DNA from: CAZPUR01 sp964589815 | Lineage (GTDB): Bacteria > Patescibacteriota > Microgenomatia > UBA1400 | Direction of reading: 5' to 3' | Length of the DNA: 61,901 bases | Assembly: GCA_964589815.1 (NCBI GenBank) | Contig: CAZPUR010000006.1 | Span: 1 to 61,901 of the forward strand | In this document: in pieces, positions 30,155 to 38,622 of the stretch | How positions within the stretch are numbered: position 1 is the first letter of the stretch | Layout: each line of letters opens with the position of its first letter | Program-made: the position numbers and the translations under genes | The notes under the pieces: generated by a model | Told to the model about the DNA's origin: nothing | Seen by the model: only the letters and a program-made list of their open reading frames with translations | Database searches by the model: none

Positions 30155-30784
30155 TCAAACCCTGATGATCTTTATCTCTAAACTATCACCTGTAAGGGTA
30201 AACTTAAATTCAACAGGGAAATTTAAACTATTTTTAATATAAAGATTTTGATTTTGGGAATTGTGGCCCTGCTGACTGTATCTAATAGAAGTCCAATATT
30301 CTCTAGGTATTCCGGGAATGGGGCGAAAGTCATGGTTAACCCTAGCTTCTGTTTCTAGATTTGCCTCTGAAGACACCCAATTTAAAAAAGAAGCTAGATG
30401 GCAGACGCCATCGCCAATAATGCCGCCGGCTGACTGATAACCTTCCTTAGCATTAAATTCGCTGGCTATCGTTTGTACTACTTTATCCTGATATTCCGGC
30501 AAAATGTTATTATGAAAGGCAAACGCTTCTCCGGGGTTTAAAACAAAATTACCCAAATTGTGTACTGCCAGTAAAATATTATATTTAAAAACCTGATTAA
30601 TGAATGGATTTTTATCTCTATTGCTTAAATCCAAGGTTTGGCTGGCTAGTATCTCTACTGTTTTTTCTGCCACTATGGGTTGATTTTTAACTAACTGGTT
30701 TTGAGGAATGGGTGCAATTAAGTCTTTTGGCTGGACAAAACCAAGATGAAAAAATCCTAGAAGAGTAAAAAAGGACAAAAACAT
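30155..30784 (-). CDS. VanW-like exported protein
   Basis: 209 residues. An N-terminal hydrophobic segment (LSFFTLLGFFHLGFV) acts as signal or anchor. LNPGEAFAFHNNIL, SAGGIIGDGVCHLAS and YIKNSLNFPVEF correspond to the NPGE-FSFN, GGGVCQVST and N-terminal-domain motifs of the VanW family. VanW proteins are cell-envelope associated, with unknown activity. The start is near the front of a hairpin-rich spacer. Confidence 0.78.
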   Translation of the reverse strand: MFLSFFTLLGFFHLGFVQPKDLIAPIPQNQLVKNQPIVAEKTVEILASQTLDLSNRDKNPFINQVFKYNILLAVHNLGNFVLNPGEAFAFHNNILPEYQDKVVQTIASEFNAKEGYQSAGGIIGDGVCHLASFLNWVSSEANLETEARVNHDFRPIPGIPREYWTSIRYSQQGHNSQNQNLYIKNSLNFPVEFKFTLTGDSLEIKIIRV

Positions 30785-30811
30785 ATCAGAAAGGCAGAAT
30801 AAGGCAGGAAA

Positions 30812-30912
30812 ATAATGAAAACTCTGCGGATTAAAAATCCGCAGTTTCTAAAAAGTAATAGTTTTTATCCCGTACCGTCCCGACGTTACGTCGGGGCTGG
30901 TGCGGGATAAAA
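30812..30912. repeat. two adjacent hairpins between divergent genes
   Basis: CTGCGGAT-TAAA-AATCCGCAG (~30820-30845) and then TTTATCCCG...CCCGACG-TTA-CGTCGGG...CGGGATAAA (30863-30912) with small internal loops. No gene lies here. They could be a bidirectional terminator-like barrier or repeats; no proper T-tract follows either. Confidence 0.55.
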
Positions 30913-30915
30913 GAC

Positions 30916-30945
30916 TTGCTTATTGTAGCATAAAGTTGTTATACT
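30916..30945 (+). promoter_or_regulatory. promoter of the prohibitin-like gene
   Basis: TTGCTT (30916-30921), 18-nt spacer, TATACT (30940-30945), then 6 nt to ATG 30952. No Shine-Dalgarno, so the mRNA is probably leaderless. Confidence 0.6.
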
Positions 30946-30951
30946 TTATAC

Positions 30952-31551
30952 ATGGCTTTTGATGAATTAGTTGTTTCTTTTTTGGTTGATGAAGTAGTAG
31001 GCGGCTTTTTCATTAACGTCCCTCCGGGACACGTAGCCTGTATTTATGACCGCGGCCGAGGAGTCTTAAACCGAGTTTGGGGTCCTGGTCTTCATTTAAA
31101 AATCCCCTTTTGGCAGATTGCCAAGCTTTTTAATGCCCAAATTGTGGAATATACTATTACTGAAGGTTTTGACCTTAGCCAAAAAGAGTCTTTGGGAGAC
31201 AAACCAATTAACACCAGCACTAAAGACGGTAAACTAGTCCAAGCCGAAGGCTCAATCTTATTTAAAATCAATAAAACCAAAGCACCTCTGATTTGGGAAA
31301 ATATTGGCGAAAATTTCATTTCTAAAGTGATTAGGCCTGTTTCCCGAAGTCGGATTCGCTCGGTTATCTCTGAGGTAACTCTTTCTCAATTAACCGCTTA
31401 TCAAACAGAAGTAGAAAAAAAGGTTAAAGAAGAACTAGACAATATTTTCAATGACAAAGGTCTGGTTTGTGAAGGCTTTCTTCTTTCTGAAGTTAAATCT
31501 TTAGGCGACCCTTCAACCCCTAGAGACGACCAAGTGGTTTTAAAGAAATAA
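30952..31551 (+). CDS. SPFH/Band 7 (prohibitin-like) protein
   Basis: 199 residues. VPPGHVACIYDRGRGVLNRVWGPGLHLKIPFWQ is the start of an SPFH domain; SILFKINKTKAPLIWENIGENFISKVIRPVSRSRIRSVIS and the final helix continue it. It lacks the long coiled coil of prohibitins and has only a weak N-terminal hydrophobic segment, so membrane attachment may be peripheral. SPFH proteins form ring scaffolds at membranes and guard FtsH-like proteases. It is monocistronic, ending in a terminator. Confidence 0.85.
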   Translation: MAFDELVVSFLVDEVVGGFFINVPPGHVACIYDRGRGVLNRVWGPGLHLKIPFWQIAKLFNAQIVEYTITEGFDLSQKESLGDKPINTSTKDGKLVQAEGSILFKINKTKAPLIWENIGENFISKVIRPVSRSRIRSVISEVTLSQLTAYQTEVEKKVKEELDNIFNDKGLVCEGFLLSEVKSLGDPSTPRDDQVVLKK

Positions 31552-31560
31552 CTTAAAAAC

Positions 31561-31606
31561 AACTAAGAAACTCCTGAAATTGCTTCCAGGAGTTCTCAGT
31601 TTTTTA
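31561..31606 (+). terminator. terminator after the prohibitin-like gene
   Basis: AACT-AAG-AA-ACTCCTG...CAGGAGT-TCTCAGTT followed by six T. The arms can also act for the opposite strand, where the pilin operon ends (31631). Confidence 0.8.
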
Positions 31607-31630
31607 TGTAAATAATCTCTTACCTAATCC

Positions 31631-32068
31631 TTACCTAGTAACGCTAATATTACTTCTTGTTTCTACGCGAGGGGCGGAAACAGTAATCCTGCCAGCTCCA
31701 GTAATACAAACATCATAACAAGTATCAGCCGCATTACAATCCGTGTGGGGATCAATAGGCACCTCAGCAATATAAGAAGCAACTAAGTCGCCGCTGAGAT
31801 CAAGACCAGCAGTATCAGTACCAATATTACTAGTAGCAGGACAGGTAGCAAAAGTGCCAATATCAGAAACAGTCCCATTGTGATCAACTTGGAATTGGTT
31901 TAAGGCATTAAGAATCGCATTAACATCAGATTGACGTTTGGCATCTCTTGCTTGTTGGTATTGTCTTCCCGGGTTAACCGCCACCAAGACAATTCCCATC
32001 AAAATAACCATAATGGCGATAACCACTAAAAGTTCAATTAAGGTAAAACCTTTTTGGGCAGCTCTCAA
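31631..32068 (-). CDS. type IV pilin-like protein (major pilin candidate)
   Basis: 145 residues from a TTG start (GAGGAG just upstream). Prepilin motif KG-FTLIELLVVIAIMVILMGIVLV with the cleavage Gly and Glu5 is clear. The remaining domain has six Cys, likely forming disulfides (TCPATS, DCNAADTCYDVC). It is the last gene of the pilus locus in the transcription direction, separate from the minor pilins, which fits a major pilin. Confidence 0.88.
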   Translation of the reverse strand: MRAAQKGFTLIELLVVIAIMVILMGIVLVAVNPGRQYQQARDAKRQSDVNAILNALNQFQVDHNGTVSDIGTFATCPATSNIGTDTAGLDLSGDLVASYIAEVPIDPHTDCNAADTCYDVCITGAGRITVSAPRVETRSNISVTR

Positions 32069-32166
32069 ATCTCCTCACCCCCTCTCAAACGCGAAATACG
32101 CAAAATTTTAGACGTAAAATAAACGAAACTGTATATATTAAGCATAAACGGGCTAAACCAGCCTTG

Positions 32167-32376
32167 TCAAGGGTTAGAATATTTTTTTAATTGTTTTACC
32201 AGTTTATCAAACTGGTCAACATTGATTTTAATCTCATACTGAGCCATAATTTCCGGAGCGACTGCCTGGCTTTTTTCTATCTCTTGGGTTAAAAAACGAA
32301 GGCTGACTAATCCTAATAAAATCAGGAGAAAAAAATTAATAACCAGAATAAATAAAATAGTTTTTTTTAGATCCAT
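32167..32376 (-). CDS. small membrane protein in the pilus operon
   Basis: 69 residues: a single membrane helix (TILFILVINFFLLILLGLVSL) plus a short outside region. It starts right after the PilO-like gene (0 nt spacing), so it is in the same operon; its role is unknown, and it could be a short PilP-type partner. Confidence 0.6.
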   Translation of the reverse strand: MDLKKTILFILVINFFLLILLGLVSLRFLTQEIEKSQAVAPEIMAQYEIKINVDQFDKLVKQLKKYSNP

Positions 32377-32898
32377 TTAAAAATCAGGGTCGAGAAAACA
32401 TTTTAAATTTAAATTAACATTGCTCTCCCCTTCTAACCCATTAGGACTTTGAATAGTAATAATTTCCACCACTACTACTTGAGGCATTTTCTCAATTTTT
32501 TTAATCAATTCCACCATTTTATGATAGCTACTTTTAAAATTTAGATTAAAATTAACGCTTTTCACTCCTGATTCGACTTTAACTGATTGGGGACTAAAAG
32601 AAAGCTTGGCCAAAATTCCAGCACTACTGGCTTCTTTATCCAGCTCATCTAGAAAATCGATAATGCCTTCTTTATCAGGTAAAACTTCCTCCAAAAATCC
32701 GAGGTCATTGGTGAGATACTCATAATCCTGGCTTAATTGAACTAAATTCTGATTCTTTTGTTCATAGGCAGTCAGCTTATTCTTCTCTTCGACCACCTCA
32801 ACCGTCTCCGCTTTAATCAAATGACTGAGGATTAAAAGCACAATCAGTTGAACAAAAATTAGACTTAAAAAAATCAACCAATCGTTTTTGTTTTTCAT
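32377..32898 (-). CDS. PilO-like pilus assembly protein
   Basis: 173 residues. An N-terminal helix (WLIFLSLIFVQLIVLLILSHL) and a coiled coil, then a ferredoxin-like domain (ILAKLSFSPQSVKV... MVELIKKIEKMPQVVVVEIITI), as in PilO/GspM-type proteins. It overlaps the PilM-PilN gene by 4 nt, as expected for the PilMNO inner-membrane platform. Confidence 0.8.
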   Translation of the reverse strand: MKNKNDWLIFLSLIFVQLIVLLILSHLIKAETVEVVEEKNKLTAYEQKNQNLVQLSQDYEYLTNDLGFLEEVLPDKEGIIDFLDELDKEASSAGILAKLSFSPQSVKVESGVKSVNFNLNFKSSYHKMVELIKKIEKMPQVVVVEIITIQSPNGLEGESNVNLNLKCFLDPDF

Positions 32899-34340
32899 TT
32901 TAACTTAAGAGTGGCCTTGAATGGTGATTCAGCCAATTGCTCGAAGCTGGATAAAGGAATATCAACGCTACCCAGCTTATTTAAAGATTTTTCTAGACTT
33001 AAAATATTTTCTCTTGAACTAGCTGTTCCTCTCAGAGTAATCGTCTTGGTTTGGGTCTCAAGACTGAAATCGCTAATTTTAATCCCAGCCGGAATTTTCC
33101 CTATAAAATCAAGCAAATCATCAGATACTAGTACCTTATTTTCTAAAGCTTGGTTCAAAAAAACTATTTCTTGATTTAAATTGGCCGCCTCTTTCTCTAA
33201 ACGAATCTGGTGGGGGGTATAAATAACCTTTTCCCAACCAGATAAAGCCGCTTGGCTTTTTTCCAACTGAAAGAATAAAGAAAGAAAAATAAATAGATAC
33301 ATACTGACAAAACCCCAAAGAATGACGCTGGTTAGTTTTAAGATATTTTTTAAACTTGATCTGAATTTTAGTTTTCCCCTTTCTTGTTTGACTGGTTCAG
33401 GAATCAAGAGAATTCTTTTCTTATCTTCATCACCAACCAGATAACTAAAAGGCAGGCCAAAAAGAGGGATGAATTTGGCCAGTTGATCTTGAGGAAAATC
33501 AGCGGGAATAATTACTGGTAAAGACAATCTTTCTGCCTCCAGTTGCAACAAGCCTTTTATGGTCTCTTTAAGAAAAGGCTCATTTAAAACCAGGCCGCTG
33601 AAATAAACCTTTTTGATTTGTTTTTGTCGACCTAAATTTGCCTGCCAAAAGTTGATGGCTTTTACCAACTCTGCTTGCCAGTTCTGCTGGCTTAACTGGG
33701 CTCCGCTAAAATTATAGCTGGTGTTTAAAAAAACAATCCCTTTCTGATTAAAACAAAAAATTACTTTTTGACTGTTAAAATAGATGATTAAATTGGGTTC
33801 GGCACAACTGCGGTAGGCTAAATTGGCCAGCGCCCAAGACTCAGGTAAAAACCCTAAGGGTAAAACTCCGGCCAACTGACAAACTTTAAGATAAAAATCA
33901 ACTATGGTTCTCTTAATCGAAACCACCGCCAGTTCGACTTTTCCTTTACCATAAACCAAGGGCTGCCAATCAAGATACATTTCTTCTAATTTATGGGGTA
34001 AAAAATCTTTGATTTTAAAATAAACTGTGGCTTCTATTTCTTTTTCTTTAACTTCGGGTAGAGTTAGGAATTTGGAGAAAACAAATTTATCAGCCAGAAG
34101 TAAATAACAAAAAGAGGAGTTAATTTTTTTGGGCCGGCTACTGCTTTTTAAAACATTAATCATGCTGGCCACTGCTTTAGGTTGAATTGCCTGGTTTGGC
34201 TTTAAACTATCAAGGGGAATTCTACCAGAACTAAAGCCGTTAATTTTAAAACCATCTTTAAACAATTCTCCTGTTAGCAACTGTAAGTCGCCATTGGCTA
34301 AAGAAATAAAAAAGGGTGAGTCTTTTTTTGAGCCTGACAT
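32895..34340 (-). CDS. PilM-PilN fusion (pilus assembly platform)
   Basis: 481 residues. Residues 1-~310 have the actin-like PilM layout (FFISLANGDLQLLTG, FLTLPEVKEKEIEATVYFKIKDFLPH, LIIYFNSQKVIFCFN), with a degenerate nucleotide pocket. A membrane helix at ~325-350 (ILKLTSVILWGFVSMYLFIFLSLFF) leads to a PilN-like coiled coil and ferredoxin domain (GIKISDFSLETQTKTITLRGTASSRENIL). In most bacteria PilM and PilN are separate proteins that contact via a short PilN peptide; here that link appears covalent. Confidence 0.85.
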   Translation of the reverse strand: MSGSKKDSPFFISLANGDLQLLTGELFKDGFKINGFSSGRIPLDSLKPNQAIQPKAVASMINVLKSSSRPKKINSSFCYLLLADKFVFSKFLTLPEVKEKEIEATVYFKIKDFLPHKLEEMYLDWQPLVYGKGKVELAVVSIKRTIVDFYLKVCQLAGVLPLGFLPESWALANLAYRSCAEPNLIIYFNSQKVIFCFNQKGIVFLNTSYNFSGAQLSQQNWQAELVKAINFWQANLGRQKQIKKVYFSGLVLNEPFLKETIKGLLQLEAERLSLPVIIPADFPQDQLAKFIPLFGLPFSYLVGDEDKKRILLIPEPVKQERGKLKFRSSLKNILKLTSVILWGFVSMYLFIFLSLFFQLEKSQAALSGWEKVIYTPHQIRLEKEAANLNQEIVFLNQALENKVLVSDDLLDFIGKIPAGIKISDFSLETQTKTITLRGTASSRENILSLEKSLNKLGSVDIPLSSFEQLAESPFKATLKLK

Positions 34341-34349
34341 TTTATTGAT

Positions 34350-34772
34350 TTAATTAATTTCTCTGACGCCGCTTAAGGAAACGCTTTCATCTTCTAAAAC
34401 ATCCAGTTCAAACTGGAAATGGCGGATTTTATTACCGCTTTTTCCCCACACATCAACAATTCCGCCCTCAGCGGTTAAATTTAAATCCATTTTACACTCA
34501 AAATCTTGAATTTGTAAACAATCTGCCGTCCACTCAGGATAGGGATTGGTAAAACTGCGCTCCCTAATAAACCGTAAAATTACTTCCTCAACTAAACCCT
34601 TGGCACTCTGATAAACCTTTTGAGTCTGAGTCTGGTCAAAACTAATTCTGGCATTAATAATAGAAACCATAACGGTGCTGGTAATAATTAAAAGCACTAT
34701 CGCCGTCATGGCCAAAACAGAAACTAAAGCTGCTCCTCGCTTAGGGCAACTTGATGGTTGTTTGATAATCAT
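34350..34772 (-). CDS. PilX-like minor pilin-associated protein
   Basis: About 140 residues from ATG 34772 (MIIKQPSSCPKRGAALVSVLAMTAIVLLIITSTVMVS). The RGAALVSVL helix is typical of PilX-type prepilin-like N-termini without the usual Glu5. The rest carries two Cys. It overlaps the preceding minor pilin gene by ~32 nt. Confidence 0.65.
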   Translation of the reverse strand: MIIKQPSSCPKRGAALVSVLAMTAIVLLIITSTVMVSIINARISFDQTQTQKVYQSAKGLVEEVILRFIRERSFTNPYPEWTADCLQIQDFECKMDLNLTAEGGIVDVWGKSGNKIRHFQFELDVLEDESVSLSGVREIN

Positions 34773-35208
34773 ATTCTTTATAAGGCTGGCCAAAAGGTTT
34801 TAGTTTGGCTTTCAATCGAATTTTCATTTGAATACTGTCTCCAATTCTACGGAAACCACGATTAGGCGGATCAATGATAACCTCCACTTGTTGATCAGTT
34901 AAAGCCAGATTATTTCTTTTCAAAACTCCCTCATCAAGGACAAAAGTTATTTGGCCTTCTTGAGTTTGAAGAATTAAACTGTTAGTAAAGCTTTCATTAA
35001 CAGGCGTGGTAACTGATTCTGTTCTTCGGATATCTTGGCTGATTTTAGTCACTACTTCTTGGATATTTTGAAAAAGAGCACTTTGGATTTGGTTTCGCAC
35101 TTTAAAGTTTAGAGCCGAGTATAGAAAATTAGTAATCAGACCTAGAACGATAGTTAATAAACCGGCATAAAACAAAATTTCTATAAGAGTCGTGCCTCTT
35201 TTTTTCAT
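34741..35208 (-). CDS. minor prepilin (PilW/GspJ-like)
   Basis: 155 residues. KKR-GTTLIEILFYAGLLTIVLGLITNFLY is a prepilin N-terminus with Glu5. The domain (NIQEVVTKISQDIRRTESV... FVLDEGVLKRNNLALT) follows GspJ/PilW-type beta-rich minor pilins. It overlaps its neighbours by 4 and ~32 nt. Confidence 0.82.
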   Translation of the reverse strand: MKKRGTTLIEILFYAGLLTIVLGLITNFLYSALNFKVRNQIQSALFQNIQEVVTKISQDIRRTESVTTPVNESFTNSLILQTQEGQITFVLDEGVLKRNNLALTDQQVEVIIDPPNRGFRRIGDSIQMKIRLKAKLKPFGQPYKEYDYQTTIKLP

Positions 35209-36914
35209 GGTGAATAGTTAACCTTTACCTTATCAACTGTAGGCGTACTGTCGCCGTCGCCAATTAAAATCATTTTATATCTAAAATAACGGCCTAAGGC
35301 ATAATTTAGAGGAATTGGCCCTGGCTCTTCAAAATAACTGCCGAGGGTACCGTCAGGACCAACAAAATCCCAAGTAAAATCATCATCGTTAGTGGCTATT
35401 TGAAACATAATGTTAGTATTTGCCACTTCTTCTCCTTCCCAAGAAAGGCGGTTAAAAGCCGCCGCCGCAGAAGCGTCAAAAGAAGAAGAAATATATTCAC
35501 CGTAAACAAAATAAATACCGGAGATGCCTTTAGAATCAGAAAGATCGAAAACCTCAATGGCTTTAAGTTGGCTGTCAGCTCCGGCCACATAGCCATAATC
35601 ACCAAAAGCAGCCACATCAGCCGTATTGCGCTGGGTGGGAAAATAACCATATAATTGAGGATTGGTAGGATTGGCGGCAATTGAATACATCGCCCCCCTC
35701 TTGCCTTTCATCGATAAATATAAAATATTGCTTTCTGTCCAAATGCCGGTCGGTTCATAAACAGTGCTTAAAGTACTAACATGAGTGGGGGCAACCGGAT
35801 TGGCGGAAATATCATATATTTCTACGGCCTTGGCAGTGCTTTCTTGGGCAAGGTAAAGATAGTTCCCGGAAACCGCCACATCAACCGTGTCTTCGGGAGT
35901 ATTAAACCAGCCTAAAAACCAAGGATCGTCATAATGTCCTCCGGATAAACGATAAACATAAACATGTTTATCACTCTTTTCAGAAACAAATAAATAATCA
36001 TCGGTGGCCCAAAGACCGCCTGAAGGATAAAGCAATCCTCGAGCATTAATCCAATCAGGGTCAGTCGGGTCAGCCGCAATACTATAAATATATATTGAGG
36101 GTAAAATATCGTAACTATTCGCAATATAAAGATAATTACCAATCACGGTACAATCATTAGGTCGATAGGCGTCTTCAAAATAAGCCACTGAGGAGGGAGT
36201 GGCCGGTGAAGATTCGATCTCAAAAATTTCTGCCCCGGCCCAAAACTTATCCGGTATCAAATAAATATATGAATCATTAGCGCAAACGCCTGAAGCTTTA
36301 TTACGAGCATCGACAGTGCCAATTGAGGCTGGTTCGGTCCAGCCACCACCGCCAGTTTGAGCTAACTGGACGTAGCCGGGGTTGATGACGGCATCAGTGG
36401 AGTCCTCAATGCCGTCGCTGAAATCTTCTAAACTATCCTCAATCCAGGTAACGTTTTCCTGCCAGCGGCTAATGAAAAAGGTCTGGTTTAATTCGCCGGG
36501 TCGAGGTTGTTGCCAAGAAACTTTGGTGGTTACTTTTTTAGTGCTGGGGTCTAAAGTCCCTCCCTGAGTAGCAATATTGCCTTCTTGGTCGCGAAATAAA
36601 TCTTCGATTGCCACTCTTCTTTTAAAAATCTCTAAATCCAAGACTTCTTCTTCCGGTTCTAAATCCCATAAGCCGCTGCTAATGACAGGGTGATAAAAAC
36701 CAGCCGTATCTACCTGGTGCCAATCAGTCTGCGCCACGGTCTTGACTGCCTCAGAGGCTTCTTCAAGGTAAAGTTGAGCCTGTTGTTGTTGATAAGAACG
36801 CAGATTAGATTCGCTGCTACCAGACAAAGCCTGGCCCACGGCCGCTAAAATAGCTGAACCTAAGGCCAGGCTTAAAAGCAGTTCAATTAAAACGGCACCT
36901 TTTTTTAACTTCAA
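35205..36914 (-). CDS. large minor pilin with LVIVD-type beta-propeller
   Basis: 569 residues. The N-terminus KKG-AVLIELLLSLALGSAILAAVGQAL is a prepilin helix. From ~200 to ~460, repeats of ~45 residues with NYLYIANSYD, DYLFVSEKSD, NYLYLAQEST, NILYLSMKGK and DYGYVAGADS units mark an LVIVD-like propeller, with VEIYDIS/IYSIA partner strands. The C-terminal region (~470-569) looks like a carbohydrate- or surface-binding beta sandwich. This is a good candidate for a pilus-tip adhesin. It overlaps neighbouring minor pilins by 4 nt at both ends. Confidence 0.85.
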   Translation of the reverse strand: MKLKKGAVLIELLLSLALGSAILAAVGQALSGSSESNLRSYQQQQAQLYLEEASEAVKTVAQTDWHQVDTAGFYHPVISSGLWDLEPEEEVLDLEIFKRRVAIEDLFRDQEGNIATQGGTLDPSTKKVTTKVSWQQPRPGELNQTFFISRWQENVTWIEDSLEDFSDGIEDSTDAVINPGYVQLAQTGGGGWTEPASIGTVDARNKASGVCANDSYIYLIPDKFWAGAEIFEIESSPATPSSVAYFEDAYRPNDCTVIGNYLYIANSYDILPSIYIYSIAADPTDPDWINARGLLYPSGGLWATDDYLFVSEKSDKHVYVYRLSGGHYDDPWFLGWFNTPEDTVDVAVSGNYLYLAQESTAKAVEIYDISANPVAPTHVSTLSTVYEPTGIWTESNILYLSMKGKRGAMYSIAANPTNPQLYGYFPTQRNTADVAAFGDYGYVAGADSQLKAIEVFDLSDSKGISGIYFVYGEYISSSFDASAAAAFNRLSWEGEEVANTNIMFQIATNDDDFTWDFVGPDGTLGSYFEEPGPIPLNYALGRYFRYKMILIGDGDSTPTVDKVKVNYSP

Positions 36915-37390
36915 AACTCTACCTTCCCCAAAGCATTAACAAAAACGGTCTTAAAATCACCATTACTCTGATTCCTTAGTATGAAACTACCTCCGGCTGA
37001 AGGGGTGGCTTCTAAAGCTGAATAAATCAAACAGTCGCCAACCACTAAACAGGTGTCTGGAAGATTTAAGTCAGTAAATTCAAGTTCTCTTGGCAGTTCG
37101 GTGACTAAATCAAAAGCAACTTCTCGATTAGCATAATCGCTTAGGGTGGCAAACTCTTGATAATATCCGGGGGCAAATAAAACGCCGAACTCTAAGTGAC
37201 TCTCACCCAGCGACTCTCCGGAGGCAACTTTACTCTGAGCCCGACGAATGACAGCAATTACCTGTTCCAGGTAATCTTTTAAAAGCCTTCCCTGTTGAAG
37301 TTTGATAAAAGAAGCTGAAGCCAAGTAGAAAAGCAAAGAACAGATGGCTAAAACTACAGTCATCTCAATAAAAGTAAAGCCTTTATTCAT
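36911..37390 (-). CDS. minor prepilin (FimT/GspH-like)
   Basis: 159 residues. NKG-FTFIEMTVVLAICSLLFYLASASF is a prepilin N-terminus with Glu5. The core with Cys pair (LPDTCLVVGDCLIY) and the final VFVNALGKVEF match GspH/FimT proteins, which prime pilus assembly. It overlaps PilC and the propeller pilin by 4 nt. Confidence 0.85.
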   Translation of the reverse strand: MNKGFTFIEMTVVLAICSLLFYLASASFIKLQQGRLLKDYLEQVIAVIRRAQSKVASGESLGESHLEFGVLFAPGYYQEFATLSDYANREVAFDLVTELPRELEFTDLNLPDTCLVVGDCLIYSALEATPSAGGSFILRNQSNGDFKTVFVNALGKVEF

Positions 37391-38622
37391 TGCGTCAAAC
37401 TCCCCATCATTTGATAAATGGGCGCAATAATCGATAAAATCATTGCTCCCACGCCTATGCCTACAAAAAGCATTAAAACTGGCTCAATAATAGTAGAAAA
37501 ATTTTCCAATTTTTGCTCTACTTCCTCTTCATAAAATAAAGCCAGCTCTTGCAATACTTCGGCTAAACGGCCACTTTTTTCCCCTACGGAACACATTTTT
37601 ACCAAAAGGCCGCTAAAAGTTTTTTGATATCTTTTAAAAGCATTGGTTAGACTAACTCCCCTTTTGACTTCTTCGCCTATTTTTTCAAGCAATTTTTGCC
37701 GTTTATGACTCACAAAAACTTTGGCTGAGATTTCCAAAGAATCACCAATAGAAACACCGGAAGCTAAAAGTGAACTTAAAGAACGAATAAATCTGGCCAG
37801 ACTGATTTCGAAAGCGAGTTTTTTAACCACGGGTAAAATAGGCACCAATAAAGAAAAAATTTTCTTACCTAAAGAGGTCGTCTTAAATAAAAAAACCAAG
37901 CCTCCTATTATAAAAATAATTCCCAGTAAAAGTTGGATCAGGTTCTGATTGATAAAAGTTCCCAGACCCAATAGAATTCTCGTGGGCAAAGGAATTTTAA
38001 GATTCATCTGCCTAAAAACTTCACCCACCTTAGGTAAAACAAAAATAATAATAAAAGTGCTGATACCCAATAAGGCAAAAGTAACCACGGCCGGATAAGT
38101 CATCGCATTTTTGATTTTTCCCACCAAACGGTAATCTCTCCTTAGGTCATCACCAATGTTTTTTAAAACTTCACTTACTTTCCCTGAGGCTTCGCCTGAT
38201 TTTAAAATAGCCAGGTGGGCTGGAGAAAAAAAATCTTCTTTTTCCAAAAAAGAAGACAAGGTTTTACCTTGTTCCAATTGGAGGGCTAATTGCTTGGACA
38301 ATTTTTTAAACTTAGGCGTCATTGCTTCTGAACCTAAAATCTCCGTCGCCTCAATAATGGGCACGCCCGTCTTCAACATAATACTTAAATGGTGGGCAAA
38401 AGAAATTTTTTCTAAAGTCTTAACGCGGCGAAAAATAAGCGACTTAAAGAAGTCTCCTACGTCTAAGTTGGCCCAATCTCGGCCTAATTGCTCCTGACAG
38501 GAAATTAACTCCCAAGCATTTTTAGCCAATATTTTGGCTACCTGCTCAGAATTGGCAGCCGTACTAACGCCTCGATGGACTTTTCCTGTTTTGTCAATAG
38601 CAATATAAAAAAAATCTGACAT
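37387..38622 (-). CDS. pilC: pilus inner-membrane platform protein PilC (GspF family)
   Basis: 411 residues with two T2SSF domains: LSIMLKTGVPIIEATEIL (~82) and SLSSLLASGVSIGDSLEIS (~285), each followed by membrane helices (MTYPAVVTFALLGISTFIIIFVLP; SLIVEPVLMLFVGIGVGAMILSI region). It couples the PilB motor to pilin insertion. It overlaps PilB by 1 nt and the next gene by 4 nt. Confidence 0.93.
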   Translation of the reverse strand: MSDFFYIAIDKTGKVHRGVSTAANSEQVAKILAKNAWELISCQEQLGRDWANLDVGDFFKSLIFRRVKTLEKISFAHHLSIMLKTGVPIIEATEILGSEAMTPKFKKLSKQLALQLEQGKTLSSFLEKEDFFSPAHLAILKSGEASGKVSEVLKNIGDDLRRDYRLVGKIKNAMTYPAVVTFALLGISTFIIIFVLPKVGEVFRQMNLKIPLPTRILLGLGTFINQNLIQLLLGIIFIIGGLVFLFKTTSLGKKIFSLLVPILPVVKKLAFEISLARFIRSLSSLLASGVSIGDSLEISAKVFVSHKRQKLLEKIGEEVKRGVSLTNAFKRYQKTFSGLLVKMCSVGEKSGRLAEVLQELALFYEEEVEQKLENFSTIIEPVLMLFVGIGVGAMILSIIAPIYQMMGSLTQ

